A DNA stretch of 37,162 bases from Acidiferrobacteraceae bacterium. GTDB lineage: Bacteria > Pseudomonadota > Gammaproteobacteria > Acidiferrobacterales > SZUA-150. The stretch's first letter is position 1. Every line of letters starts with the position of its first letter. Under the pieces are notes generated by a model. That model was not told where the DNA came from and ran no database searches. It saw nothing but the letters and a program-made list of their open reading frames with translations. Made by a program: the position numbers and the translations under genes. Shown in pieces: positions 24,361-33,245 of this stretch. The stretch spans positions 1-37,162 of the forward strand of contig QIGL01000013.1 of NCBI GenBank assembly GCA_003228915.1, given 5' to 3'.

Positions 24361-25845
24361 CTAGCGATTCCTGATTTTGTAGAAGTAATCTTTTGTTATA
24401 TTCCTGATCTGTGCATCAATAGCAAATACAGAAATTGCGTATATTATCCCACCCAGGACCATCTGTAATAAAAGTGTAAGCAATGGACTGCTGGTAACAA
24501 TTTGCGTTATTGCTGCATACATCAAGAACGCTGAAAACCCAAATTTAAAAATCGGGATCCATGGTATTTCGATGTTCAATATTTTTGAAGAAACCATTTT
24601 ATTAGCCGTTGCCAATAGCACATAACTAATGAGGGTTGCGATGGCAGCACCAGTGATCCCATATTCTGGAATCAGTACGACATTAAGAGCCACGTTGACT
24701 GCTGCAGTTACCATGGTAATCAGCATTAATATTTTCCCTTTTTTATGGATATAGAGGCCAGCACTAAAAAAAGCCACACTGCCATTGATTACCATTCCTG
24801 TTATTACATAAGGGATAATGACCGCACCACTGCTGTACTTTTCTGAAGCAAGTAGTGTTAAAAGGCCGGGGCCTACAACCGATAGACCGGCTATAACCGG
24901 AAAGCCTACCAATATATAAAAAAATAATGATTTTTCTACAAACGCCCGTGTTGCTGCCTCGCCTTTTTCATTCCACATACGAATATAGATGGGTGGCAAC
25001 GCCTGATATAAGGACATAATTACGATAATCCTGACGTAATCACATAAACTGTAAGCTGCCGCGTATACACCTAGCTGTGATGCGCCCAGATAGACCTGTA
25101 TTAAATAGCGGTCGCCAATATTTAGTAGCGTCCATGCCAGTTCATAACCCACAAGCGGAATGCCAAAAATTAGCATTTTCTTTAGCAGTGCCGGGCTGAA
25201 TTCCTTTATTGATAATTTAACATTTTTTAAAACCAAAACCGAAAGCGTAATTACTGCAGCCAATTCAACAACAATAGTTGCTGAATAAAGGCCAATTAAA
25301 TCTCTTGAGATAAAATACAGGGTAATTACTACCCCGGTAAGTATTGAGTACTTTCTAATGACACGATATGTGACAAGTTTCTTGCTTAGCTGGCGCGCTC
25401 TGAAAATATTGGCAAATGCGCTTTCCATTATTCTTATAATTACCAGAATTGCAGTTATGGTGAAAAGTGCCTTTAGCCTTGGATCATTCCACCAGGAATC
25501 TGGTGAGACATAAACAATGAACAACCATATCAGGGTTGCAATTGTACCTATTCCTAACATGCCATAAACTACGGTCGCGTAGAACTTTTTCAGGTCTATG
25601 CCATCTTTTCCTGATTCCGCATCAGAATAAAAACGAACAATTGGGTTTTGTAATCCGAGTTTTCCCACAGCAACCAGGAAAGTTAAAGTGACTGCAACCA
25701 GGCTTAATAGTCCATACTCATCAGTTGATAATAAGCGGGTAAAAATCGGGAATGAAATAAATCCGGCGCCTGTAACAAGAATACTCCCTAAAGAGTAATT
25801 CTTTATATGCATAAATAATTTGTTAAGCCCGCTTCCTTCTTTCAT
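24361..25845 (-). CDS. Polysaccharide flippase (Wzx/MATE-like, RfbX family)
   Basis: A 494-residue protein with about 14 hydrophobic helices. The start (MKEGSGLNKLFMHIKNYSLGSILVTGAG) and the FPIFTRLLSTDEYGLLSLV segment match the RfbX/polysaccharide transport family that flips lipid-linked repeat units across the inner membrane. The segment LNIGDRYLIQVYLGASQLGVYAAAYSL is the typical second-half repeat. Its partner is probably the Wzy-like protein at 20016. It starts the tightly packed operon that runs down to the comA gap. Confidence 0.9.
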   Translation of the reverse strand: MKEGSGLNKLFMHIKNYSLGSILVTGAGFISFPIFTRLLSTDEYGLLSLVAVTLTFLVAVGKLGLQNPIVRFYSDAESGKDGIDLKKFYATVVYGMLGIGTIATLIWLFIVYVSPDSWWNDPRLKALFTITAILVIIRIMESAFANIFRARQLSKKLVTYRVIRKYSILTGVVITLYFISRDLIGLYSATIVVELAAVITLSVLVLKNVKLSIKEFSPALLKKMLIFGIPLVGYELAWTLLNIGDRYLIQVYLGASQLGVYAAAYSLCDYVRIIVIMSLYQALPPIYIRMWNEKGEAATRAFVEKSLFFYILVGFPVIAGLSVVGPGLLTLLASEKYSSGAVIIPYVITGMVINGSVAFFSAGLYIHKKGKILMLITMVTAAVNVALNVVLIPEYGITGAAIATLISYVLLATANKMVSSKILNIEIPWIPIFKFGFSAFLMYAAITQIVTSSPLLTLLLQMVLGGIIYAISVFAIDAQIRNITKDYFYKIRNR

Positions 25846-25928
25846 AAAAGGTCGCTCCTGATTAATTTACTATGCATATTTTGGAATAATGATGGCGCTG
25901 ATATTTTATTGTTATCTAAGAATTATAA

Positions 25929-26867
25929 CTAATTATTTTTCTTGAATGCGTGGTAGAAGTCCTTCGTGCTACTAAATTCTATACCCTCTCCTTTGCACCA
26001 ATTAAGGACATTTTGCATATCGTCAATAAAGCCTGACACTTCGTTCAGTGTTTGCGGATACGGCGAAGCCTTTGGGATAACTTCCATTGAATGGAACATC
26101 ATATTGATGACAATAACATGATTATCCCTATATTTATTGAGATGATAACGGACGACTTTTTTCATTTTTCCTATGGAGGAAAACCAGGGCCGGAACCATT
26201 GCGGCCCACGCAGAAATCTTTTTTTTACCGTCACCGGTATTTCAAGCAGGCCCTTGCTGGTCTGAGAGTCCGCTTCGATCAGCTTCCCGCTGGCAGGAAA
26301 ATAGGGTTGTTCCGGTGCCCTGCGGTAGTCTACCTGTCCGTTAGGCTCCTCCCATAATATGTGGGGCGTTACACTTGTGTCGACCAGGTATCCCAGTTTT
26401 TGCAATGATTCAATAGTGTTAGCGCAAGCTCCAAACCTGCCTGCCCGAAAACTGGCGGGTTGATACCCAAAGTTATCAACAAATAACTTTGTTAAATTTT
26501 CCAGTTTTTTATATTCTACCTCAGGCGCATAACTGCATTGAAAATCCGGGCTATCAATCCCGGCATAATCATGAAATTTTTTTTCTGGCTCAATAAAGGC
26601 TGCATGCAAATGCGTTCCAAATTCATGGTTACCATTTAAATTCCTCAGGGATTGAACGCTTTCCTGATCCTCCATTACTTCAACAGTCAATAAATAGGTT
26701 GGTATCACGCCAATACTTTCAAAGGCAGGCTGCAGACGTTCAGGGAGACCTTTATTGATTGAGTCGAACGTGAGTGGTAAGGACCTGGCCCAGTCCGGGC
26801 CATGATCACATTCCGTGTCTATTGTAACTATTAGATAAACCTTGCTGCATTTAGATTTATAATTCAT
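25929..26867 (-). CDS. Atypical polysaccharide-deacetylase-like protein
   Basis: A 312-residue protein of the NodB/WalW-like superfamily. Motif 1 is TIDTECDHGPDW instead of TFDDG, and motif 2 is FGTHLHAAFIEPE with an H-x-H spacing instead of H-x3-H. FRAGRFGACANTIESLQKLGY follows and MMFHSMEV forms a late motif. These differences leave metal-binding residues but alter the pattern, so catalysis is uncertain. Similar proteins occur in EPS loci. It has its own upstream region with duplicated sites (26881-26956) and may start a transcript for the genes below. Confidence 0.72.
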   Translation of the reverse strand: MNYKSKCSKVYLIVTIDTECDHGPDWARSLPLTFDSINKGLPERLQPAFESIGVIPTYLLTVEVMEDQESVQSLRNLNGNHEFGTHLHAAFIEPEKKFHDYAGIDSPDFQCSYAPEVEYKKLENLTKLFVDNFGYQPASFRAGRFGACANTIESLQKLGYLVDTSVTPHILWEEPNGQVDYRRAPEQPYFPASGKLIEADSQTSKGLLEIPVTVKKRFLRGPQWFRPWFSSIGKMKKVVRYHLNKYRDNHVIVINMMFHSMEVIPKASPYPQTLNEVSGFIDDMQNVLNWCKGEGIEFSSTKDFYHAFKKNN

Positions 26868-26880
26868 GGGGTTGACATCT

Positions 26881-26956
26881 AATATTCAAATAAATTCTTT
26901 CGTTTGGTTATCGCTTACCGCCAAACACATCAATATTCAACTGAAGTCTTTCGTTT
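26881..26956. promoter_or_regulatory. Twin 25-bp direct repeats with inner hairpin upstream of deacetylase-like gene
   Basis: AATATTCAA-N6-TCTTTCGTTT occurs at 26881-26905 and again at 26932-26956, 51 bases apart, nearly five helical turns. Between them GTTTGG (26902-26907) and CCAAAC (26921-26926) form a small stem whose minus strand reads GGCGGTAAGCGA, close to the ops/RfaH element (GGCGGTAGCGT) with one extra A. The layout suggests two binding sites for one regulator before the start at 26867. Confidence 0.5.
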
Positions 26957-26988
26957 TAGTGCACGAATTATAATTTATTGTTGTGCTA

Positions 26989-28092
26989 TTATCTGCCGAC
27001 TGATTTGGCTTTCTTCGGGGCCATTGATTGTTTTTCCAACCCGAGCTTCCTTGATATCTCGTCAAGCGCCCTGCTGATTATTGCCAATTCTTTTGCGGCA
27101 TTATTTGTTGCAGGTAAATACTTCTCCAGTTTAATCAGCCTTTCATTGAGTGCGTTTAATGCTTTTGTATTTTTTTCTATCGTGAGTTGCATTCCTGCGC
27201 TTAAAACTGGTGATTGCGATACGTCTTCGACATTAACTTTATTCTTGTCTGCAACCTTCCTGCTTTTTTCCTTGCGCTCTGAGTAAGGAACCCACTGCAG
27301 CTCCTCAACAGCTATTTTGATCGTATCTACATTAACCTTTTCAAGATCATCGGCATATGCACATGTAAGGGCTGTATCACACAGGCTATTAACCAGACGA
27401 GGAACGCCCCCGGTAAACCTGTGAATCGCAGAATAAACATCGCTGGAAAATATTTTTTTGTTCTTTGCGCCCGCCACTTTCATACGGTGATCGATATAGT
27501 GCTCTGTTTCAGACTCTGTCAGCGAACTAATATGGAATCGTAACCTCACACGCTGCAACAGCTGCTCAAGCTCAGGCGATTCGATTACATGATTTAATTC
27601 TGGCTGACCAAGTAATATGATATGCAATATCTTTTCTTTATTGGTCTCCAGGCAGGACAACATCCTGACTTCTTCCAGAACTCTCGGGCTCAAATTTTGA
27701 GCATCGTCAATCAACAAAACAATTTGTTTACCGGCGGCATAATTTTCGATTAAAAAAGTATTAAGCATATCCATAAGCTCAACTTTTTTAGCGCGAAAAG
27801 GATTTAAGCCGAATTCAACAAGTACTGCCTGCAGGAATTCAACTTCATCCAGCTGAGTTTGAAATATTTTAGCAACAACGACATTGCTTGTTAGCTCAGT
27901 CAAAAACTTTTTAAGTAAAATTGTTTTGCCAGCACCAACGCCGCCAGTAATGACAACAAAACCCTCGCTGTTCCAGGTGCTATAATCCATATATGCCATG
28001 GCGCGGGTATGGGCATGGCTCATGTACAGATAATCCGAATCAGGTGTTAGCTGAAATGGCTGTTCCTTCAATTTGAAAAATTCAAGATACAT
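26989..28092 (-). CDS. ExeA-like AAA ATPase of EPS/PEP-CTERM locus
   Basis: A 367-residue cytoplasmic ATPase. The MYLEFFKLKEQPFQLTPD opening is characteristic of the PEP-CTERM-locus putative secretion ATPases (TIGR03015) and of ExeA. Walker A is GGVGAGKT (50-57), Walker B IVLLIDDAQ (124-132), and GGVPRLVNSLCD is the sensor-2 region. The C-terminal ~90 residues form a Lys-rich linker and a helical segment (KNTKALNALNERLIKLEK) likely to be a coiled coil. It overlaps the preceding barrel gene as TAATG, so translation is coupled. It probably energises assembly or secretion of the polymer rather than synthesis itself. Confidence 0.9.
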   Translation of the reverse strand: MYLEFFKLKEQPFQLTPDSDYLYMSHAHTRAMAYMDYSTWNSEGFVVITGGVGAGKTILLKKFLTELTSNVVVAKIFQTQLDEVEFLQAVLVEFGLNPFRAKKVELMDMLNTFLIENYAAGKQIVLLIDDAQNLSPRVLEEVRMLSCLETNKEKILHIILLGQPELNHVIESPELEQLLQRVRLRFHISSLTESETEHYIDHRMKVAGAKNKKIFSSDVYSAIHRFTGGVPRLVNSLCDTALTCAYADDLEKVNVDTIKIAVEELQWVPYSERKEKSRKVADKNKVNVEDVSQSPVLSAGMQLTIEKNTKALNALNERLIKLEKYLPATNNAAKELAIISRALDEISRKLGLEKQSMAPKKAKSVGR

Positions 28093-29432
28093 TACTGTGC
28101 AAACCCGTTGGCAGCAAAACCGTTGTTGATAATTCCTTTGTTGTACTCAATTGTAATCATATAAACATTTTCAGTAAAACTATTTCTATCTACTGTACTC
28201 TGGCGAACGTTTCTGGTGTATTGAAATCTCAAACTAGTATTTAATGATACAAAATTCTGTAGCCATACCCGGGGAGAGGCATCATTATCAATTCGGTCTG
28301 TACCCACATACTCAGTTTGAGCAAATCTCAAGTCCATTGCTCCAATTAGAGCTGGTGAGAAATTATGACTCATACGGAACGTCCCTCGATTGATCGTCCT
28401 GTCGTTAAAGACCAGACCTGGGGTCACTTCTTTGTATTTATATTCTGATCTTGCCAAGGTAAGTATCTGGCTACCAAATACATTGTTTCTGTTATATCCA
28501 AAGCGCAGTGTCTGCAGGTATAGTATTGCGCCAGGCGCGACGTCCCCGACTTGATTGCCCCGGCCTAACTGAGCATTTCCCAAAAAATACTGACCCGCAT
28601 CCGAAAACTGACTTATGAATGATAAATCTACAGCATTTGAGCTATTGATTTGTCTAGTCATTGTAATTCTGCCCAGTGGACCACTCGTATCCTTAAAACC
28701 CTCTCTTTTTAAAACCGAATATCCGAGACCAATAGAGAGGTTCCCCGTAGGATTTGCCCTGTCAATTTGTAGAATATAATTAAAAACCCGCGAATCTATT
28801 AATCGCTTATTATCATAATTAATATCCCATACCTCTAAGTTAGCCGAATAAGCCCTGTTAGGCGAGCTTTTATGGATAAATCTTATTGTGGAGAGATACT
28901 GCGTACTGTTTGTTGGCAGTACTTCATAGGTATTCCTGATATACCTGGTGCCTACTTCAATGCTATTTGTCGCAGGTGTACCTAAAATTATATCCGGCCC
29001 TGTAGCAAAGACATTGGTATTTTGGGTATTGTTTGGCGTATCATTTTGACTTGAGATAATCAGGGTCTGTCGGAAAACATTCTGAACTGTATAATTAAGC
29101 CTGCCAGGCAGTACGCGCCATAATAGATTTCCCGCTCCCTGAAAATACCCACGATCCTGAAAGACTGCATTCTCAACGTAATCATCATATTGGCCCCTCA
29201 AAGAGACATTGGCATCAAAATTCGGATTAAATTCAACCAGGTCATATTGACCCCGAAGCCGAAAAATCGTGTCAGACTGTGTATTACTAGGCCTGCGACC
29301 AATATTATCGCTCTGTATGATGTCGCCACCGACCAGGTATCCGTACTCAACGGCATTAGCTACTTGTGGGGTCTGCAACAGGCTAAACACTACGGCAGTA
29401 GCAACCGCTGAGCGCCGGGGACTTATCGACAT
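28092..29432 (-). CDS. Outer-membrane beta-barrel protein of EPS export core
   Basis: A 446-residue protein with a signal peptide (MSISPRRSAVATAVVFSLLQTPQVANA, cleavage near residue 27). The mature part is almost entirely alternating amphipathic strands: FDANVSLRGQYDDYV, GNLSIGLGYSVLKREG, SLRFQYTRNVRQS and YMITIEYNKGI near the end. This is the pattern of the PEP-CTERM-system barrel family (TIGR03016), thought to be the outer-membrane part of EPS export. It lies between the kinase-like and ATPase genes, as in those loci. The protein ends GFAANGFAQ, without a PEP-CTERM tail. Confidence 0.82.
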   Translation of the reverse strand: MSISPRRSAVATAVVFSLLQTPQVANAVEYGYLVGGDIIQSDNIGRRPSNTQSDTIFRLRGQYDLVEFNPNFDANVSLRGQYDDYVENAVFQDRGYFQGAGNLLWRVLPGRLNYTVQNVFRQTLIISSQNDTPNNTQNTNVFATGPDIILGTPATNSIEVGTRYIRNTYEVLPTNSTQYLSTIRFIHKSSPNRAYSANLEVWDINYDNKRLIDSRVFNYILQIDRANPTGNLSIGLGYSVLKREGFKDTSGPLGRITMTRQINSSNAVDLSFISQFSDAGQYFLGNAQLGRGNQVGDVAPGAILYLQTLRFGYNRNNVFGSQILTLARSEYKYKEVTPGLVFNDRTINRGTFRMSHNFSPALIGAMDLRFAQTEYVGTDRIDNDASPRVWLQNFVSLNTSLRFQYTRNVRQSTVDRNSFTENVYMITIEYNKGIINNGFAANGFAQ

Positions 29433-29440
29433 TTTTTTCT

Positions 29441-30373
29441 TTACATTATTGTAGGTTGATTGACCTTCTTTTTGAAGAAATCCGACAACCTTGGGATAAG
29501 TGTTTTCCAGTTAAGCTTTGGAATAACCGGCTCATTATTAAAAACAACACCAATTAATTTTGCTGCATCCAAAGACTTAATTGCTTCCCTGACCTGGCTC
29601 TGCGAGTACTTGCCATAAGGCACAACCAGCAATATATAATCACATAACTCCGAGAGAATGTGGGTATCGGCGGATTCCAGTATTGGTGGCGAATCAAGTA
29701 CAATGTAACGATCGGGATAACGTTCAGCCATGCCGTTAAGCATTCTTTTTGTCTTGACCGACGTAAAATACTCGGTAGACGTTTCACGTTTTTCACCAGC
29801 GGGTACGATGCGCAAGCGTTTGATACCGGTAGAGTGAATAATATCACCCACATCTACCTCAACTGATTCCAGGTAATCAGTTAACCCAAGTTGACTACCA
29901 TTTGGTAAAAGTTTACTTAACCCGGGTGATTTTAAATTACAGTCAATGAGTAATGAAGTTTTGCTCTCATCAAAAGAAAAAGCTGCTGCCAGATTTACTG
30001 ACACGAAACTACTTCCGCTCCGGGAAGTAGGTGAAGTCACCATAATTGTTCGATTGGCACCCTTGCTTTTGTGAAGAATTTTAGTTCTAAGCTCTCTGAA
30101 GCTATTGGCGATTTTGCCATTATCCATATCCGAATGAATAATTCTTCGTAACGCCAGCTCGTTATCGCCCAGAAAGTCAGCGTCATCCATCAAAGCAATT
30201 TCTCGGGTTTTGCTCTCGCGCAACTCGAGATCGGAACTGCGTCTGGTATTGGAAATTTCTGAAGATGCTGCTGTTACAGGCACGACTTCTTCATCAACAA
30301 CATTGTTGACAACAGTTAATTGATTTTTCCTGTCAGTACGGGCTTTTTCCAGCGCTTTTTCAAGTTTGCTCAT
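29441..30373 (-). CDS. EPS tyrosine-kinase-like protein with degenerate Walker A
   Basis: A 310-residue protein of the CpsD/EpsG family (XrtA-type tyrosine autokinase group). The MSKLEKALEKA start, SFRELRTKIL (91-100), Walker B-like YIVLDSPPILESAD (223-236) and LLVVPYGKYSQSQVREAI support this. The normal ATP-binding loop P-G-E-G-K-S is replaced by S-R-S-G-S-S (117-122), with Ser at the Lys position (121). The second motif is LLIDCNLKSP (141-150), with Asn where DxD is usual. There is no C-terminal Tyr cluster. I infer loss of kinase activity with a kept structural role with the chain-length protein, whose gene ends two bases upstream. A sequencing error cannot explain all the changes. Confidence 0.85.
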   Translation of the reverse strand: MSKLEKALEKARTDRKNQLTVVNNVVDEEVVPVTAASSEISNTRRSSDLELRESKTREIALMDDADFLGDNELALRRIIHSDMDNGKIANSFRELRTKILHKSKGANRTIMVTSPTSRSGSSFVSVNLAAAFSFDESKTSLLIDCNLKSPGLSKLLPNGSQLGLTDYLESVEVDVGDIIHSTGIKRLRIVPAGEKRETSTEYFTSVKTKRMLNGMAERYPDRYIVLDSPPILESADTHILSELCDYILLVVPYGKYSQSQVREAIKSLDAAKLIGVVFNNEPVIPKLNWKTLIPRLSDFFKKKVNQPTIM

Positions 30374-30374
30374 A

Positions 30375-31928
30375 TCAAATCACCGCGGCCAACTTGAGCG
30401 CAGAGATTGCGATATAAATAACACCTGTCACTGAAATAGTCAGCACTATATACCTCAGGTTAACCAGTACGGTGGCAGTCTCAGCTGGTGTTGACATATG
30501 CGGTATATGGGCAATAACCGGAATATTATTTTTTTCAGTAATGGAACTGCTAATACGAATCCTGGGATCGATTTGTTGAAATCCATAAAGAACGCCAAGC
30601 GGTAACGCAAAGCCAAATATTATGCCGCCAATCACGAAATGAATAAATCGCAACCCATTGGGGCGCAATGGGATCACTGCAGGTTCCTGGGTTTTAATCA
30701 CAGTTTCCTGTCTGTCACGATTAAGATTCATGGATACCCGGGCATTTTCCCGGCGACGTAACAAGTCCTGGTAGATATCCCGGTTGACCTGGTAGTCCCG
30801 TGTTAACTCAGCCATGGTGGCTTCGCCACCCTGTATTCGTTTTGAACGGTCAAGTTCATTTGCCATGCGAGCCTTTCTCTCGTTAAGCCTTGTTCTTAGT
30901 GTTTCTACTTCAGTTTTAGTCTCGGAAATGCCGGCTCTCAGTTTTTCGTAAAGGGGGCTGGAGCTGATACCCTCGTCAACATAGGTTTCTCCGCCTGCTT
31001 TCGCCTGGGCCTTTGCTTTAAGACGCCTGCCTTTTTCAGACACAATGGTACTCCTGAGTTGTGATATTTGCTCTTTAACACGAACAATATCGGGGTAAGT
31101 CTCGTGGTAATTTAATCGTAATGTATCGAGCTTGCTATTAAGGTCGGCCATCCTGGATCGTATTTGTCCTTCGCGCGAAAGGCTTATCGTGATATCCGCC
31201 TCACCAGAAAGTTGTTTTTCCAGTGAGATCAGTTTTATTTTTGCTTCCTGGTAGTCGAGGCTTGTTTTCTGAATAGATTCTCTTAGTTCGGTTATTCTGG
31301 CGCCTACCTGGGCTTCATCACCGGGACGAGCATCAGGATTTTCACTTCGATATATTTTTATTTTCGTTTCAACATCAATTAACTTTGCGTGATACTCGCC
31401 CACCTGCTTGTTAATGAACTCAAATGCTGCGCGACTTTCTTCTTCTTTTGATATGACGCTATCATTAATAAAGAGCTCGCCGTATTTTTTAGTTACTTTG
31501 TAAGCCCTTACCGCATCAATATCGGTGTACTCAATTCTTACCAGGTTACGGCCAGCGCCCACGATCCGGGTTCTTTTCATGACGCGTTCACTCATTTTTT
31601 CAATATCGAGATCAGAGGGGTTGCTCTCTAACCAGCCACCTGTATCAAGAATTTTGAGAAGTGTTCTTCGGCTAAACAAAATTTGGGAGGCCAGTTTTTT
31701 ATAAGCAGTCACATCAGTTGCGACGGCACGACCCGCCAATAACGGGTCAATAATATTCTTTTCATCGACAATAATGGTGGTCTTGGCAGTATAATTTTTT
31801 GGCCATACCGTACCGATTACCAGCAAGGAAAGACTCACTATCACGAAAGTAGCCACAATGGCTTTTCTGTAGATGAATGCCTCGCTTAGAAACAATCGTA
31901 TAACTTGTTCAAAAGGTATACTAACCAC
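30375..31928 (-). CDS. Polysaccharide chain-length determinant (Wzz/GNVR)
   Basis: A 517-residue inner-membrane co-polymerase. The first membrane segment is IVATFVIVSLSLLVIGTVWP (about 23-43). The periplasmic Wzz domain begins with YTAKTTIIVDEKNIIDPLLAG, then long coiled coil from about 180 to 380 (many Glu/Arg/Leu), with the GNVR region MAELTRDYQVNRDIYQDLLRR. VIPLRPNGLRFIHFVIGGIIFGFALPLGVLYG forms the second membrane segment, and a third hydrophobic stretch lies at the end. This layout is that of the XrtA-system chain-length family. It should control chain length with the kinase-like partner and connect to Wza. Confidence 0.9.
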   Translation of the reverse strand: MVSIPFEQVIRLFLSEAFIYRKAIVATFVIVSLSLLVIGTVWPKNYTAKTTIIVDEKNIIDPLLAGRAVATDVTAYKKLASQILFSRRTLLKILDTGGWLESNPSDLDIEKMSERVMKRTRIVGAGRNLVRIEYTDIDAVRAYKVTKKYGELFINDSVISKEEESRAAFEFINKQVGEYHAKLIDVETKIKIYRSENPDARPGDEAQVGARITELRESIQKTSLDYQEAKIKLISLEKQLSGEADITISLSREGQIRSRMADLNSKLDTLRLNYHETYPDIVRVKEQISQLRSTIVSEKGRRLKAKAQAKAGGETYVDEGISSSPLYEKLRAGISETKTEVETLRTRLNERKARMANELDRSKRIQGGEATMAELTRDYQVNRDIYQDLLRRRENARVSMNLNRDRQETVIKTQEPAVIPLRPNGLRFIHFVIGGIIFGFALPLGVLYGFQQIDPRIRISSSITEKNNIPVIAHIPHMSTPAETATVLVNLRYIVLTISVTGVIYIAISALKLAAVI

Positions 31929-31993
31929 GATTAAATTTATTCCTATATTGTCTTATTAGTTAATTATTAAAATTAATTAAACTAAAAAATTTA

Positions 31994-32677
31994 TTAAAAC
32001 AGTCGTTCCGGTACAGTCAATACATCTCCAGGCACCAATACTATATTAGTCTCCAGTGCACCCTCATTAAGAATGTCATCCAGATCCACTTTGATGGCCA
32101 GAACTTTGCCATTTACTTTTCTGTATACCTTTGACCTGCCGGCAGCAGCAAAATCATTTACACCCCCTGCCTGTAGCAAGGCATCAAGCACCGTCATTCC
32201 TTGCCGGTAAGGCATCGAGGACGGCGTCCGAACTGCACCTGTAACCCTGATCCTTGTCAGATATTCATGGCTCTTTAACTGGGTAAGAATCACTGCCACT
32301 TTTGGACTACGGATATAATTCTTTAATTTTTTTTCTATATTTGCTGCAACTACCATGGGCGGCAACCCGCCAGCCCGAACATCACCAATGAGCGGCAATG
32401 ACACTTTGCCATCAGGTCGCACGGGTACGGTTACAGTCAACTCTGGATTCCGCCAGACACTCACCTGGATAACGTCATCAACGCCAATCAGGTACTGTTT
32501 CTGACTAAAAGTAATATTCGGCTGATTTTGCTGCTTTTGTGCCACTGACTTTCCACCAGCCGTTGCTTCTGCAAGGCCTTCTTCAGGCGTAGACGCACAA
32601 GCGCCGAGGGTGGCCGTTAACAGAAGTATCGCTACCTTAAGGGTTATTCTACTATAAATATTCTGGTTAATATTCAT
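31994..32677 (-). CDS. Wza-type polysaccharide export lipoprotein
   Basis: A 227-residue protein with a lipoprotein signal LLLTATLGACAST, lipidated Cys near residue 28. The polysaccharide export domain follows (YLIGVDDVIQVSVWRNPELTV, VRPDGKVSLPLIGDVRAGG, VAVILTQLKSHE). One SLBB-type domain comes next (IRVTGAVRTPSSMPYRQGM, LDALLQAGGVNDFA) and the end is NIVLVPGDVLTVPERLF. It is shorter than enterobacterial Wza and lacks its C-terminal helix, as is usual for PEP-CTERM-type EPS loci, where the separate barrel forms the outer-membrane pore. It is the first gene of the export operon. Confidence 0.9.
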   Translation of the reverse strand: MNINQNIYSRITLKVAILLLTATLGACASTPEEGLAEATAGGKSVAQKQQNQPNITFSQKQYLIGVDDVIQVSVWRNPELTVTVPVRPDGKVSLPLIGDVRAGGLPPMVVAANIEKKLKNYIRSPKVAVILTQLKSHEYLTRIRVTGAVRTPSSMPYRQGMTVLDALLQAGGVNDFAAAGRSKVYRKVNGKVLAIKVDLDDILNEGALETNIVLVPGDVLTVPERLF

Positions 32678-33245
32678 TATACTTGTCTTTTTTTACAATT
32701 TAATTACAAATTTACAATTCAGGAAGCAGTAACCCAGGCGTGTTAGCCTGTAATTTACGTGCACCCCTCCCAAGCTTTAAATCAATTATTACCATTTAAG
32801 CCAATTTTGCGGTTCTAGCACCCATTTTGGTCATCTTCTATCAATATTTAAGCCACAACCACGTAATATGCACAAATTGTACCTGATTTATACTTACATA
32901 CAGCTTACATGACCCCTCCCCAGAGGAAATAGTGGCACGCAAAACCCATGGAGCAGATTGAATGCATCCAATAACGTGCCGGGCATGATTATCCTCCTTT
33001 TTTCGATAAAAATATCTGTTTTTTTTGCAGTAATTTACTGCAAAATAACACTGTTCATAGTTACAGATCATCAAGAAGCATACATTTTCCGGGTCATATT
33101 CAAGTTGGCCCCTGAATTTAAGCCATTTAAGCACGGGATTTACCAAGAAAAACGGCCCATATTGTTGCGTAACATCATGGGACTGGAGTTTGTTCATAAA
33201 AACGCCTATAAACTATCTACATATTATTTCTTTGAAAACATATCC
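32678..33245. other. Divergent intergenic region between wza-like and J-domain genes
   Basis: 568 bases with no supported gene. A minus-strand frame of 118 codons and an N-terminal extension of the rightward frame look non-coding. It contains a candidate sigma-54 promoter for the export operon (32869-32884, minus), a small CAGGC/GCCTG hairpin (32735-32750), and a lone TGGCACG half-site on the plus strand at 32933-32939 without a matching -12 element. Confidence 0.5.
32869..32884 (-). promoter_or_regulatory. Candidate sigma-54 promoter for EPS export operon
   Basis: On the minus strand AGGTACAATTTGTGCA has GG and GC exactly 10 bases apart and matches TGGCAC-N5-TTGCW at most other positions. 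Transcription would begin near 32858, giving a leader of about 180 bases before the Wza-type gene. RpoN control is established for PEP-CTERM/EPS genes in floc-forming bacteria, so it is plausible here. No PrsK/PrsR genes are in the window. Confidence 0.42.

Noticed and set aside
32933-32939. Perfect TGGCACG half-site on the plus strand before the J-domain gene
   Set aside because: The position 10 bases after GG is CC, not GC, so the -12 element is missing.
32841-33197. 118-codon minus-strand frame between wza-like and J-domain genes
   Set aside because: Odd composition, no ribosome site or recognisable motif, and it overlaps the candidate sigma-54 promoter; most likely chance.
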